Assembly (NCBI RefSeq): GCF_900107245.1
Contig: NZ_FNPG01000022.1
Location: 10,018-59,010 of the forward strand
Direction: 5' to 3'
From: Lachnobacterium bovis DSM 14045
GTDB lineage: Bacteria; Bacillota; Clostridia; Lachnospirales; Lachnospiraceae
DNA: 48,993 nucleotides
Below are positions 17,686-25,036 of the stretch, piece after piece (position 1 is the first letter of the stretch; each line of letters opens with the position of its first letter). A program made the translations under genes and the position numbers. The notes under the pieces were generated by a model. It saw only the letters and a program-made list of their open reading frames with translations, made no database searches and had not been told where the DNA came from.

Positions 17686-18857
17686 TATGTAATTCTCCTA
17701 ATAATTCGTTTGATTATGCTGCTAAACGACATAAAAATGACAAAAATAAGAGGCAAAATGTATAAAAATATTTCATTCAAGTGAAACAATCCCCTATTTA
17801 CGTCAAGTCTAGCAAAATCAAGGTAAATCGTGTTAATAGAATTCTGTAAATTTTTCCAGTTCATAATTATATTAATTGAATAACCAATCGTAATAATTAA
17901 TGCAACTATAATAGTTACTAAATATAAATCCGAAAAAATCATATATTGTTTGCTTTTTGAAGCAGACGAAGTTTCATGTTTTTGGTGTTCACTTTTTAAA
18001 CGGTCAAATGAATTCTTCGAAAGATTGTCGAGTCCAAGTGCATCACAAAACAGCCAGTACCCGTCTAATTTTATTATTGGTAACAGATTGACTATCACTG
18101 CCACAAAAATAGAAACATTTGCCACATGATAATTCATATCGCCAGTTATCGTGGCAATAATTGCAAGTACAATCAGCAAAAACAGCTGAAAATATGTGCC
18201 TCCAATATCTACAACCATGCGCTTTGTATTTTTACAACGCCATATATTGGACATATCTACATACATAACGGGATAAAACAGGAAAATTCCGAATCCAATC
18301 TTTCCAACTTTTACGTTATATTTATAAGCTGCAACTATATGACCAACTTCATGGATTATCATGTCAATAGCAACAATTAGTAATATTTTCAAACTATTAA
18401 CGTTATGTAAAACCACCTTATTGCTAATAATTTCATACGTTGAATATGAAATTGTGCACATGATTAAAAAAAGCATTAGAAAAACCACGCGTATATTGTA
18501 AAAAAATGTAAGTCGTTCAAAAATGAAAGACAATCTATCCGTTTCAAAAAGATTAACCTTAAACCACAAAAGTGAATCTTTATTTGGTTTATATTCTGTT
18601 CCTTCGATTAATGCATTCGGAACAAGAATTTTTTCAACAAATTCAGATAATTCGTCTAATGAAATAGATACATTTTCATGTAACAGCGAAACCTGAATCT
18701 CTTCTAAAGTTGAATTACCATCAAATTTGTCAAAAATCACTTTAGCTAATCTAGAAAGCTTAATATGATGTTTTCTGTCAAAAGATAAAATTATCTTATC
18801 ATCTTTTGTCATTTCGCCTACTGTATAAGGCTTTGCTTTTATAAAATCATATTTCAT
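17685..18857 (-). CDS. PqqD-like domain fused to an M50 membrane zinc protease (RiPP cluster)
   Basis: 390 aa from the chosen ATG, which follows AAAAGGAAC; an ATG 21 bases upstream has no ribosome site. Residues ~1-85 resemble a PqqD/RRE-type peptide-recognition domain (LSRLAKVIFDKFDGNSTLEEI...). The rest has several membrane helices and both site-2-protease motifs: HEVGH (H169, E170, H173) and NLLPIIKLDGYW with zinc ligand D265. M50 proteins of this kind occur in RiPP loci such as B. subtilis yydH. The likely role is to bind the modified precursor by its leader and cut it at the membrane. The peptide-recognition part is inferred from pattern, not from a profile search. Confidence 0.82.
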   Translation of the reverse strand: MKYDFIKAKPYTVGEMTKDDKIILSFDRKHHIKLSRLAKVIFDKFDGNSTLEEIQVSLLHENVSISLDELSEFVEKILVPNALIEGTEYKPNKDSLLWFKVNLFETDRLSFIFERLTFFYNIRVVFLMLFLIMCTISYSTYEIISNKVVLHNVNSLKILLIVAIDMIIHEVGHIVAAYKYNVKVGKIGFGIFLFYPVMYVDMSNIWRCKNTKRMVVDIGGTYFQLFLLIVLAIIATITGDMNYHVANVSIFVAVIVNLLPIIKLDGYWLFCDALGLDNLSKNSFDRLKSEHQKHETSSASKSKQYMIFSDLYLVTIIVALIITIGYSINIIMNWKNLQNSINTIYLDFARLDVNRGLFHLNEIFLYILPLIFVIFMSFSSIIKRIIRRIT

Positions 18858-18910
18858 TGTTCGTTCCTTTTCTAACATGAGCTAGCTTCTTCGCTTATAG
18901 CTATTTTCTA

Positions 18911-20305
18911 CTATGCCTGGGCTTTAAGTTTTGGAATTACAACTTCTGAAACATATGTATCAATCGTATTTTTTATATCACTGCACACAATATCATCCAT
19001 AGTTCCATTTTGGTCAATAGCTTTGATTGGACATCCGCCTCCACATAAAAAAGCATACTTACATCCACTACATTTTTTTATTTTAAAGACATTTCTATTT
19101 GTCCAGGCTTCATACGCTGTTGAATTAAATGTTACACCGTTTTCATCAAATGTTCCAATATTATGCTTACCTTTTCCACTATAAGTAATACAACTTGTTA
19201 CAAGACCATCTGGTGAAAAACAAAGTTCGTTTTTTGATGTTGCTCCACAATAGTGTGTTTTGCAGAATTTATTTTTTACATGAGGATTAAAAAACATATT
19301 TAAATATCCGATGCAAGGCGAAACAACTGACTTAAATGTCGAAGAACCATCCGCTTTATATCCGCTTTTTAACAATCCTTTCAAAAGCTCAGATTCTTCA
19401 AGAACCGTAGTTGATTGTCCAGAAAAGTCCACAACTGGTGAAAAATATGGAATAACACAACTGTTTTTATTCCAACCTTTTTCTTTAATAAGTGATTCAA
19501 TTTCTTTTATTCCTGCGATATTTTCAGCATCAACGTTTACACGTAATGCAATACGAATATCATGTTCAAGAAGTTTTGTTATATTTTTACAGATTGCATC
19601 ATAGGTTCCTGTGCCATCTGCACGAATTCTTCTTTTATCGTGTATATCCTTTTGACCATCTAGAGTTATCTGAAGATTGAGCACATCTTTAAACTCAACG
19701 AGCATATCCATATAATAATCAATCAATGTTCCGTTAGAAACGATATTTACATCCACGTTATTTTCACGGCTAAATTCAAGAATTCTTAGCACCAAATCTT
19801 TATTAGATGGTAAAAGTGGTTCTCCTCCAAAAATTCTTATTTTTAATTTCTGATTGTTTTTTTCTATCTTTTCTTTATTTTCTTTTTTTATCTGTAAAAT
19901 ATAGTTCAAAATACCATTAAGCTGTCCCATTGTCATTTGCTGATGATTTATATGTTGATTATCATCTTCAAAACAATACGTACATCTCAAATTGCAACCT
20001 AATGTTGGAAGAATAATAAATTCTGAACAATATGAATTCTTGTAAAGATAATCACTATAAGATTTTACTTTTTGTAGTAACGCCATCTCTTCCTGAGGTG
20101 ATTCAAAAATATACCCTCTTTTATGTAAGTCAGCATATAATTGTGAATCCTTTGAAATTGCGTTTTCGTTACCAGACTTTACGCTCTCGATTGCTTCTTT
20201 CGATGGAGTATCAATCACATCTAAAGCGCCTGTAACTGTATTTATAAGTAAATGTTCATCTTCATTTATTTTATATATTAAACAATATTTTGTAATAATA
20301 GCCAT
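18911..20305 (-). CDS. Radical SAM/SPASM peptide maturase
   Basis: 464 aa. The radical SAM [4Fe-4S] motif is CNLRCTYC (C104, C108, C111), followed by the GGEPLL SAM-binding motif. The C-terminal SPASM domain has Cys at about 353, 362, 372, 412, 415, 421, 425 and 441, with the FLCGGGCP signature, enough for two auxiliary clusters. The N-terminal ~90 residues may hold the leader-binding region. Such enzymes install thioether, C-C or epimer changes on RiPP precursors. The 39-aa peptide encoded 157 bp upstream is the obvious substrate. GGGGGAAAAT precedes the start. The chemistry (thioether on Cys versus aromatic cross-link) cannot be decided from sequence. Confidence 0.93.
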   Translation of the reverse strand: MAIITKYCLIYKINEDEHLLINTVTGALDVIDTPSKEAIESVKSGNENAISKDSQLYADLHKRGYIFESPQEEMALLQKVKSYSDYLYKNSYCSEFIILPTLGCNLRCTYCFEDDNQHINHQQMTMGQLNGILNYILQIKKENKEKIEKNNQKLKIRIFGGEPLLPSNKDLVLRILEFSRENNVDVNIVSNGTLIDYYMDMLVEFKDVLNLQITLDGQKDIHDKRRIRADGTGTYDAICKNITKLLEHDIRIALRVNVDAENIAGIKEIESLIKEKGWNKNSCVIPYFSPVVDFSGQSTTVLEESELLKGLLKSGYKADGSSTFKSVVSPCIGYLNMFFNPHVKNKFCKTHYCGATSKNELCFSPDGLVTSCITYSGKGKHNIGTFDENGVTFNSTAYEAWTNRNVFKIKKCSGCKYAFLCGGGCPIKAIDQNGTMDDIVCSDIKNTIDTYVSEVVIPKLKAQA

Positions 20306-20352
20306 ATTTTCCCCCTAAAAAACAAAATAATAACTAGATATTTATAAAATAA

Positions 20353-20378
20353 GGATTAGATTTCTTAAAATCTAATCC
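20353..20378 (-). terminator. Attenuator-like hairpin between RiPP precursor and maturase genes
   Basis: A perfect 11-bp stem (GGATTAGATTT / AAATCTAATCC) with a 4-nt loop, followed on the minus strand by TTATTTTAT, an interrupted T tract. A leaky terminator here would give much precursor mRNA and less for the enzymes, a common arrangement in RiPP operons. Confidence 0.7.
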
Positions 20379-20462
20379 CTATTGCATATCTTATTTTGTA
20401 ATAACTAATTCATGAAATTTAATTTAATTAACTAAGGCACAAATCAAATTAAAATCCATTAA

Positions 20463-20582
20463 TTACCAGTTAAATGTGAAGCAAAAACATGAGAAGCATG
20501 TATTCCAGAAGCAGAACTCCTCTCTTGTTTCCATTTCTTCTACAGAGATTTCTGTCCAAAGATTTTCGTTAAGATTTTTCAT
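20463..20582 (-). CDS. Aromatic/Cys-rich RiPP precursor peptide (39 aa)
   Basis: A short gene with a perfect AGGAGG eight bases before ATG. The N-terminal ~22 residues form an acidic leader (contains LWTEISVEEME, ends TREE). The C-terminal 17 residues, FCFWNTCFSCFCFTFNW, contain four Cys (C24, C29, C32, C34; spacing CX4CX2CXC), six Phe and two Trp, and end directly at the stop. It is the first gene of the leftward operon that continues with the radical SAM/SPASM maturase, M50 protease and ABC exporter, so it is very likely their substrate. Cys with a SPASM enzyme suggests a sactipeptide or ranthipeptide with thioether bridges; Trp/Phe-X-Asn pieces (FWN, FNW) leave aromatic cyclophane chemistry open. 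I do not recognise the family. Confidence 0.88.
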   Translation of the reverse strand: MKNLNENLWTEISVEEMETREEFCFWNTCFSCFCFTFNW

Positions 20583-20619
20583 ATTTCCTTCCTCCTTTAA
20601 TAATTAAAAATCGACCAAA

Positions 20620-20635
20620 TTCACGAAACTGTGAA
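20620..20635. promoter_or_regulatory. Inverted repeat in the precursor 5' region
   Basis: TTCAC-N6-GTGAA, about 40 bp before the precursor start and just downstream of the likely transcription start. It could be an operator or a 5'-UTR hairpin; no regulator gene is adjacent. Confidence 0.4.
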
Positions 20636-20647
20636 CTTGTTATATAC

Positions 20648-20677
20648 ATTTTACACTGAAAAAATAGCCTTGGTCAA
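20648..20677 (-). promoter_or_regulatory. Promoter of the RiPP operon
   Basis: TTGACC (20672-20677), an 18-bp spacer and TAAAAT (20648-20653) on the minus strand. The only gene-free stretch over 300 bp near here (20583-20897) holds this promoter, an inverted repeat at 20620 and a direct repeat at 20730; nothing else is evident in it. Confidence 0.6.
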
Positions 20678-20729
20678 TACTTAAATCTAAATTTTATAAA
20701 ACGCCAAAAAGCCTATAACTACAAGGAAT

Positions 20730-20756
20730 ATATGTGACAAGAATTCATATGTGACA
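20730..20756. repeat. Direct repeat ATATGTGACA upstream of the RiPP promoter
   Basis: Two exact 10-bp copies (20730-20739 and 20747-20756) 17 bp apart, about 55-85 bp upstream of the -35 box. The position suits an activator site; no protein can be named. Confidence 0.4.
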
Positions 20757-20897
20757 TATGAAATCTCAGTGATTTTAGACAAAACTAAACCAAAAATTTT
20801 GTGAAAAAGTAACACCGATTTTTTTTTGAAAACTGTTGCATTTTAGTAAAAATTAGTGTATGAAATTTAGGAAACAATTTATTGATTTCTCCTGCTG

Positions 20898-22859
20898 TTA
20901 CTGTGCTGCAATCTGCTCTGCTTTATCTTCTAAGTATTCCCATCGCTCCATTAACTCATCAAGTTTTGCCTCTTTTTCTTCTTTTTCCTTATTGAGTTCA
21001 TTTAGTTTTACGAAATCACTAGCACACTGCACCATTTCTTTATCAATTACTTCTAATCTTTCTTCAATTTCAGCAATATCTGATTCTATTGTCTCGTACT
21101 CTTTTTGTTCTTTATATGTAAACTTGATTTTCTTTTCATGTCCCCAAGTAGCACGAGAATCCTTTTTTTCCACATTTTTTGTATTTGAGTCTCCAGAAAA
21201 TGACACACTATTTTCTCCTAAAGAAGCAAACGCGTTTGATTCGTCATTTTCATCTAAAGCCGACATTGAACCTACTTCTTTTTTACCCCATGGAGTTCCA
21301 AGTGGTCTTGTTCTTTTATTTAAATAGTCTGTGTAACCACCTTCGTATTGAGTTAACACTCCGCCATCTTCAAACGCAAAAATTCGATTTACTATTCTAT
21401 CTAAGAAATATCTATCATGCGAAACAGTGATAACTATTCCTTTATAATGATCGAGATAATCCTCAAAAATTGCCAAAGTCTGAGTATCTAAATCATTAGT
21501 TGGCTCATCTAAAATTAGTACATTTGGAGCCTCCATTAAAACTCTCAACAGATTTAATCTACGCTTTTCTCCCCCTGATAATTTTTCAATTGGGCTGTAC
21601 TGCTGCTCTGCTGTAAATAAAAATCGTTCTAACATCTGCGAAGCCGAAACTAATCCATCCTCAGTACGAACATATTCTGCTGTGTCCTTTATGTAGTCAA
21701 TAACCCTATCTTTTGGATTCATGTACGAGGTTTCTCTGCTTACACCAGTCGCAGAAGTCCCATAATTTTTATCATCTGACATTATGATTTCCTGCGAATA
21801 ATATCCAATTTTTACAGTTTGTCCAACTTTTATATCACCTTCATCAGGCTCCAAAAAACCGGCTAACATCTTCATGAGAGTAGTCTTACCACAACCATTT
21901 GTTCCAACGAATCCTACTCTGTCATTTTTCAAAAATATATATGAAAAATCATTAATTAAAGTAACTCCATCATATGCTTTACTTACGTTTTCAACTTCTA
22001 CCGTTGTTCGTCCAAGGCGAGTTGAAATTGAGCTTAATTCTAATTTATCGTCCTCAACTGGCGCTTTTGCATTTTTTAATTCTTCATATCTTTGAATATG
22101 TGCCTTTTGCTTTGTTGAACGAGCACGAGCTCCACGCATCATCCACTGTATTTCATTGCGTAAAACTGATTGTCTCTTTCTTTCTGATGCCTTTTGTGAT
22201 TCCTCGCGCATTGTTTTTCTCTCAAGAAAACCAGAATAATTTGTATCGTAACTATATATATTTCCTTTGTCAACTTCAACAATTCTGTTACACACACTAT
22301 CCAAGAAATATCTATCATGAGTAACCATAATCAAAGATTTTCTCCAATTGCGAAGATAATCTTCTAACCATTCAATCATGTCATAATCTAAATGGTTAGT
22401 TGGCTCGTCCAAAATTAAAACATCACATGGCTTGATTAGCGTTGCAACAAGTGCAAGTCTCTTTCTTTGACCACCTGATAATTCGCTAACTTTTTTTTCA
22501 TAATCTCCAACATCAAGTTTAGTCATCAGCGCCTTTGCGTCACTTTCTAATGTCCACTTATTTTCATCCGTAATATTTCCTGTTTTTGCTAAATTCAAAA
22601 CATTATCTAAAGCAGATAGATTGTCATCAAACTTAGGTGCCTGTGACAAGTAGCTGATTATTACATGATTTGCTTTAGTTACACTTCCTTCATCCGGATT
22701 TTCTTCCTGTGCAATTATTTTTAACAAAGTTGATTTACCAGTACCATTAATTCCAACAATACCGATTTTTTCTCCTTCTTGCACATAAAAGGAAGCTCCA
22801 CTAAAGAGCTCCCTTCCAGTATATGATTTAGTAATATTTTCAATATTAATTATGTTCAT
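20898..22859 (-). CDS. ABC-F family ATPase (Uup-like)
   Basis: A 653-aa soluble protein with two ABC domains and no membrane segments. Walker A: GINGTGKST and GTNGCGKTT. Signatures: LSGGQRKR and LSGGEKRR. Walker B: LILDEPTNHLD and LILDEPTNDLD. The linker between domains (about 210-280, ERKRQSVLRNEIQWMMRGARARSTKQKAHIQRYEEL) is the P-site tRNA-interaction motif region of ABC-F proteins. The C-terminal ~75 residues form a Glu/Lys-rich coiled coil as in Uup. ABC-F proteins act on the ribosome to relieve stalling or drug inhibition. It lies 315 bp upstream of the RiPP gene in the same direction but outside that operon. Confidence 0.93.
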   Translation of the reverse strand: MNIINIENITKSYTGRELFSGASFYVQEGEKIGIVGINGTGKSTLLKIIAQEENPDEGSVTKANHVIISYLSQAPKFDDNLSALDNVLNLAKTGNITDENKWTLESDAKALMTKLDVGDYEKKVSELSGGQRKRLALVATLIKPCDVLILDEPTNHLDYDMIEWLEDYLRNWRKSLIMVTHDRYFLDSVCNRIVEVDKGNIYSYDTNYSGFLERKTMREESQKASERKRQSVLRNEIQWMMRGARARSTKQKAHIQRYEELKNAKAPVEDDKLELSSISTRLGRTTVEVENVSKAYDGVTLINDFSYIFLKNDRVGFVGTNGCGKTTLMKMLAGFLEPDEGDIKVGQTVKIGYYSQEIIMSDDKNYGTSATGVSRETSYMNPKDRVIDYIKDTAEYVRTEDGLVSASQMLERFLFTAEQQYSPIEKLSGGEKRRLNLLRVLMEAPNVLILDEPTNDLDTQTLAIFEDYLDHYKGIVITVSHDRYFLDRIVNRIFAFEDGGVLTQYEGGYTDYLNKRTRPLGTPWGKKEVGSMSALDENDESNAFASLGENSVSFSGDSNTKNVEKKDSRATWGHEKKIKFTYKEQKEYETIESDIAEIEERLEVIDKEMVQCASDFVKLNELNKEKEEKEAKLDELMERWEYLEDKAEQIAAQ

Positions 22860-22865
22860 ATTTCT

Positions 22866-23708
22866 TTATGCGGTTCCTACTGATGCCTCAAAACCAGCTT
22901 TTTTTCTAGTCTTGTTCGCAGTTTCTAACTTTTTTCCCGCTAACCTCACTTCTTTTTCTTCTATCTTATTATCGATTTGATTACCGTTAATCTGATTATT
23001 ATTTTCTCGATTATCGTTAATCTCATTGCCATTCATTTTACTGTCAATTCGATCTTTTCGAGATAGCTCTTCCTGTTTCGCTTTTGCTTCTAATATAGCA
23101 TTATTCAATTGCAACATCTTTGCATCTAACATCGAAACAATTCCTGAACACTCTCTTAAATCTCTACTGATGTATTCTGGAGCATTCCCCTCAAACTTGT
23201 AATAAATCTTATGTTCAAGACTTGCCCAAAAATCCATCGCCATTGTTCTGATTTGTATTTCAACTTTTGTATCTACTACTCTATCGGATAAGAAAATAGG
23301 TACAGTTACTATCATGTGATAACTCTTATATCCACTCTCTTTCGGATGTTTAATGTAATCCTTTATGGAAATAACTGTCAAATCATTTTGCTTCCCAATC
23401 ATTTCTGCCAGTCTATAAATATCTGACGTAAAAGAACACACAAGTCTAATTCCCGCAATATCGTTTACGTAATTAACCATATTGTCAATTGTTACATCAT
23501 AACCGTATCTTTTAAGTTTCTTAACTATGCTCTCTGGTGTCTTAATTCGAGATTTAATATTCTCAATTGGATTATACTGATGCACATGCTGAAACTCATC
23601 ATTTAATATCTCTAGCTTTGTTCCTACCTCTTTAAGTGCAGAATTGTACAAAAGAATCACCGTCTTCCAACTATCTACGTCTTCTTTGAATGTGTATGGT
23701 GTTTCCAT
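22866..23708 (-). CDS. Small alarmone synthetase ((p)ppGpp synthetase, RelQ/YjbM-like)
   Basis: 280 aa with a RelA/SpoT synthetase domain only: KSRIKTPESIVKKLKRYG, the NDIAGIRLVCSF core, SIKDYIKHPKESGYKSYHMIV and VEIQIRTMAMDFWASLEHKIYYK are the RelQ/RelP landmarks. No hydrolase, TGS or ACT domain is present. It makes (p)ppGpp from ATP and GDP/GTP. RelQ is usually ~210 aa; here a ~65-residue tail follows, starting with an Asn-rich low-complexity stretch of two 10-aa units and ending in a basic region. The stop is 6 bp before the ABC-F start, so the two are cotranscribed. Confidence 0.92.
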   Translation of the reverse strand: METPYTFKEDVDSWKTVILLYNSALKEVGTKLEILNDEFQHVHQYNPIENIKSRIKTPESIVKKLKRYGYDVTIDNMVNYVNDIAGIRLVCSFTSDIYRLAEMIGKQNDLTVISIKDYIKHPKESGYKSYHMIVTVPIFLSDRVVDTKVEIQIRTMAMDFWASLEHKIYYKFEGNAPEYISRDLRECSGIVSMLDAKMLQLNNAILEAKAKQEELSRKDRIDSKMNGNEINDNRENNNQINGNQIDNKIEEKEVRLAGKKLETANKTRKKAGFEASVGTA

Positions 23709-23854
23709 TTATTCTACCCTCCATTACCTTATAAATCACTCTATACTTCCATTTAAATTGTATCACATATAATGAAATTTGTCGGCTTATTTTAGCTATT
23801 TTATGAAAAATTAATAATCTTCTTCTAATCTCTGCATCATAATATTATGAAAAT

Positions 23855-24121
23855 TTAATAATCTTCCTCTAAAATTTCCATTTCCATAAAATCAAATTCA
23901 ATCTCATCCACAAAATTATCTTTATTAAATCTTGTCTTACTTCTTCTTTTAAATTCTTCAATATTTGAATTTAACCATATTGGTTTGCTTAAATCATATT
24001 TATAGCATACTTCATCTATTGAATTAAATATCTTATGTGTTCTTGTCTCATCTGAAAAATCTTCTATCGTCTCTGAATCAATTATCCTTGCATTATCTAT
24101 AAACTTAAACCAAATTCTCAA
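23855..24121 (-). CDS. Conserved-looking small acidic protein of unknown function
   Basis: 88 aa, no recognised domain, no signal or membrane segment. The start is TTG directly after the SpoU stop (TAATTG), supported by AGGAG nine bases upstream, so it is translationally coupled to the methyltransferase. The sequence begins MRIWFKFIDNARIIDSETIEDF and ends in a very acidic tail (EIEFDFMEMEILEEDY). Coupling argues that it is real. Its 3' end, stop codon included, is partly duplicated just downstream. Confidence 0.7.
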   Translation of the reverse strand: MRIWFKFIDNARIIDSETIEDFSDETRTHKIFNSIDEVCYKYDLSKPIWLNSNIEEFKRRSKTRFNKDNFVDEIEFDFMEMEILEEDY

Positions 24122-24901
24122 TTATTTATTTCTCCTTTGTCTATTAGCTTCATACATTAACAATGTTGCTGAAATAGCTGCATTCAATGACTCTACTTTT
24201 CCTTGCATTGGAATTTTTATGTAGTCATCCGCTAAATTTGCTATTTCATCACTTAATCCATTTCCCTCGTTACCTATAAAAAATCCACACGCCTTTGTAT
24301 AATCTTTTTCGTCATATGATTGTATTCCTTTTAAATGCGCCGCAAATAAATTAACTTTTTTTTCTTTTAATTCTTTTATAACTTCCTGCAAATCATCCAC
24401 AATTACAAAAGGCATTCTATATATGCTTCCCATAGTTGAACGAATAGTCTTAGTATTGAAAATATCAACTGTAGTCTTATTCATTATTATTCCTGTTGTT
24501 CCTGCTCCTTCTCCACTTCGAACCATCGTTCCAAGATTTCCCGGATCTTGAATACTTTCAAGAATAAGTAACTGTGTCTTATCACCAACTAGCATGTCAT
24601 CTAGAGTATATTTGGGAATCTTAATTAATGCAATTATTCCTTGTGGAGTAATAGTATCACAAACAGATTTAAACACACTATTACTCAACACTTCATATTG
24701 ATAATCTTTATACAAATCTCTTTTTTTGATGTCATTATGAAAATCTTCAGATACATATACCTGCTTTACCCAATCTCTTGGAGCTTCTTTAAACATCTTT
24801 ATTCCTTCAACAATAAATACGTTCTCTTTTTTTCTTTCTTTTGATTTCTTATATAGTGCGATTAATTTTTTTACCTGTTGATTGCTACTACTTGTTATCA
24901 T
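24122..24901 (-). CDS. TrmH/SpoU-family 2'-O-methyltransferase (RNA methyltransferase)
   Basis: 259 aa. The N-terminal substrate-binding part begins MITSSSNQQVKKLIALYKKSKERKKENVFIVEG, and the C-terminal SPOUT knot has the three SpoU motifs: ESIQDPGNLGTMVRSGEGAG, GFFIGNEGNGLS and IPMQGKVESLNAAISATLLMYE. These enzymes methylate a ribose 2'-OH in 23S rRNA or tRNA using SAM; the site is not predictable here. The start follows AGAGG; an ATG six codons upstream would leave that site inside the gene. Confidence 0.93.
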   Translation of the reverse strand: MITSSSNQQVKKLIALYKKSKERKKENVFIVEGIKMFKEAPRDWVKQVYVSEDFHNDIKKRDLYKDYQYEVLSNSVFKSVCDTITPQGIIALIKIPKYTLDDMLVGDKTQLLILESIQDPGNLGTMVRSGEGAGTTGIIMNKTTVDIFNTKTIRSTMGSIYRMPFVIVDDLQEVIKELKEKKVNLFAAHLKGIQSYDEKDYTKACGFFIGNEGNGLSDEIANLADDYIKIPMQGKVESLNAAISATLLMYEANRQRRNK

Positions 24902-24938
24902 GAATAATCTACCTCTCATTCAACTTCTTATTTTCGCT

Positions 24939-24977
24939 CAAAAAAGTGGGTTGCCACTTAATTAATGACAGCCCACT
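24939..24977 (-). terminator. Terminator of pfkA
   Basis: An AGTGGG/CCCACT stem (24945-24950 with 24972-24977) extended by partial inner pairing, followed on the minus strand by a T6 run. It separates pfkA from the SpoU gene downstream. Confidence 0.8.
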
Positions 24978-25036
24978 CTAATTTTCAACTTTAATTCCGT
25001 CTTAATAACGTCTTAATGTCATGTATTATTCCAAAA

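Noticed and set aside
20583-20897. A second RiPP precursor or immunity peptide upstream of the first
   Set aside because: Reading this stretch for short frames with ribosome sites, I found only a 9-codon frame without one.
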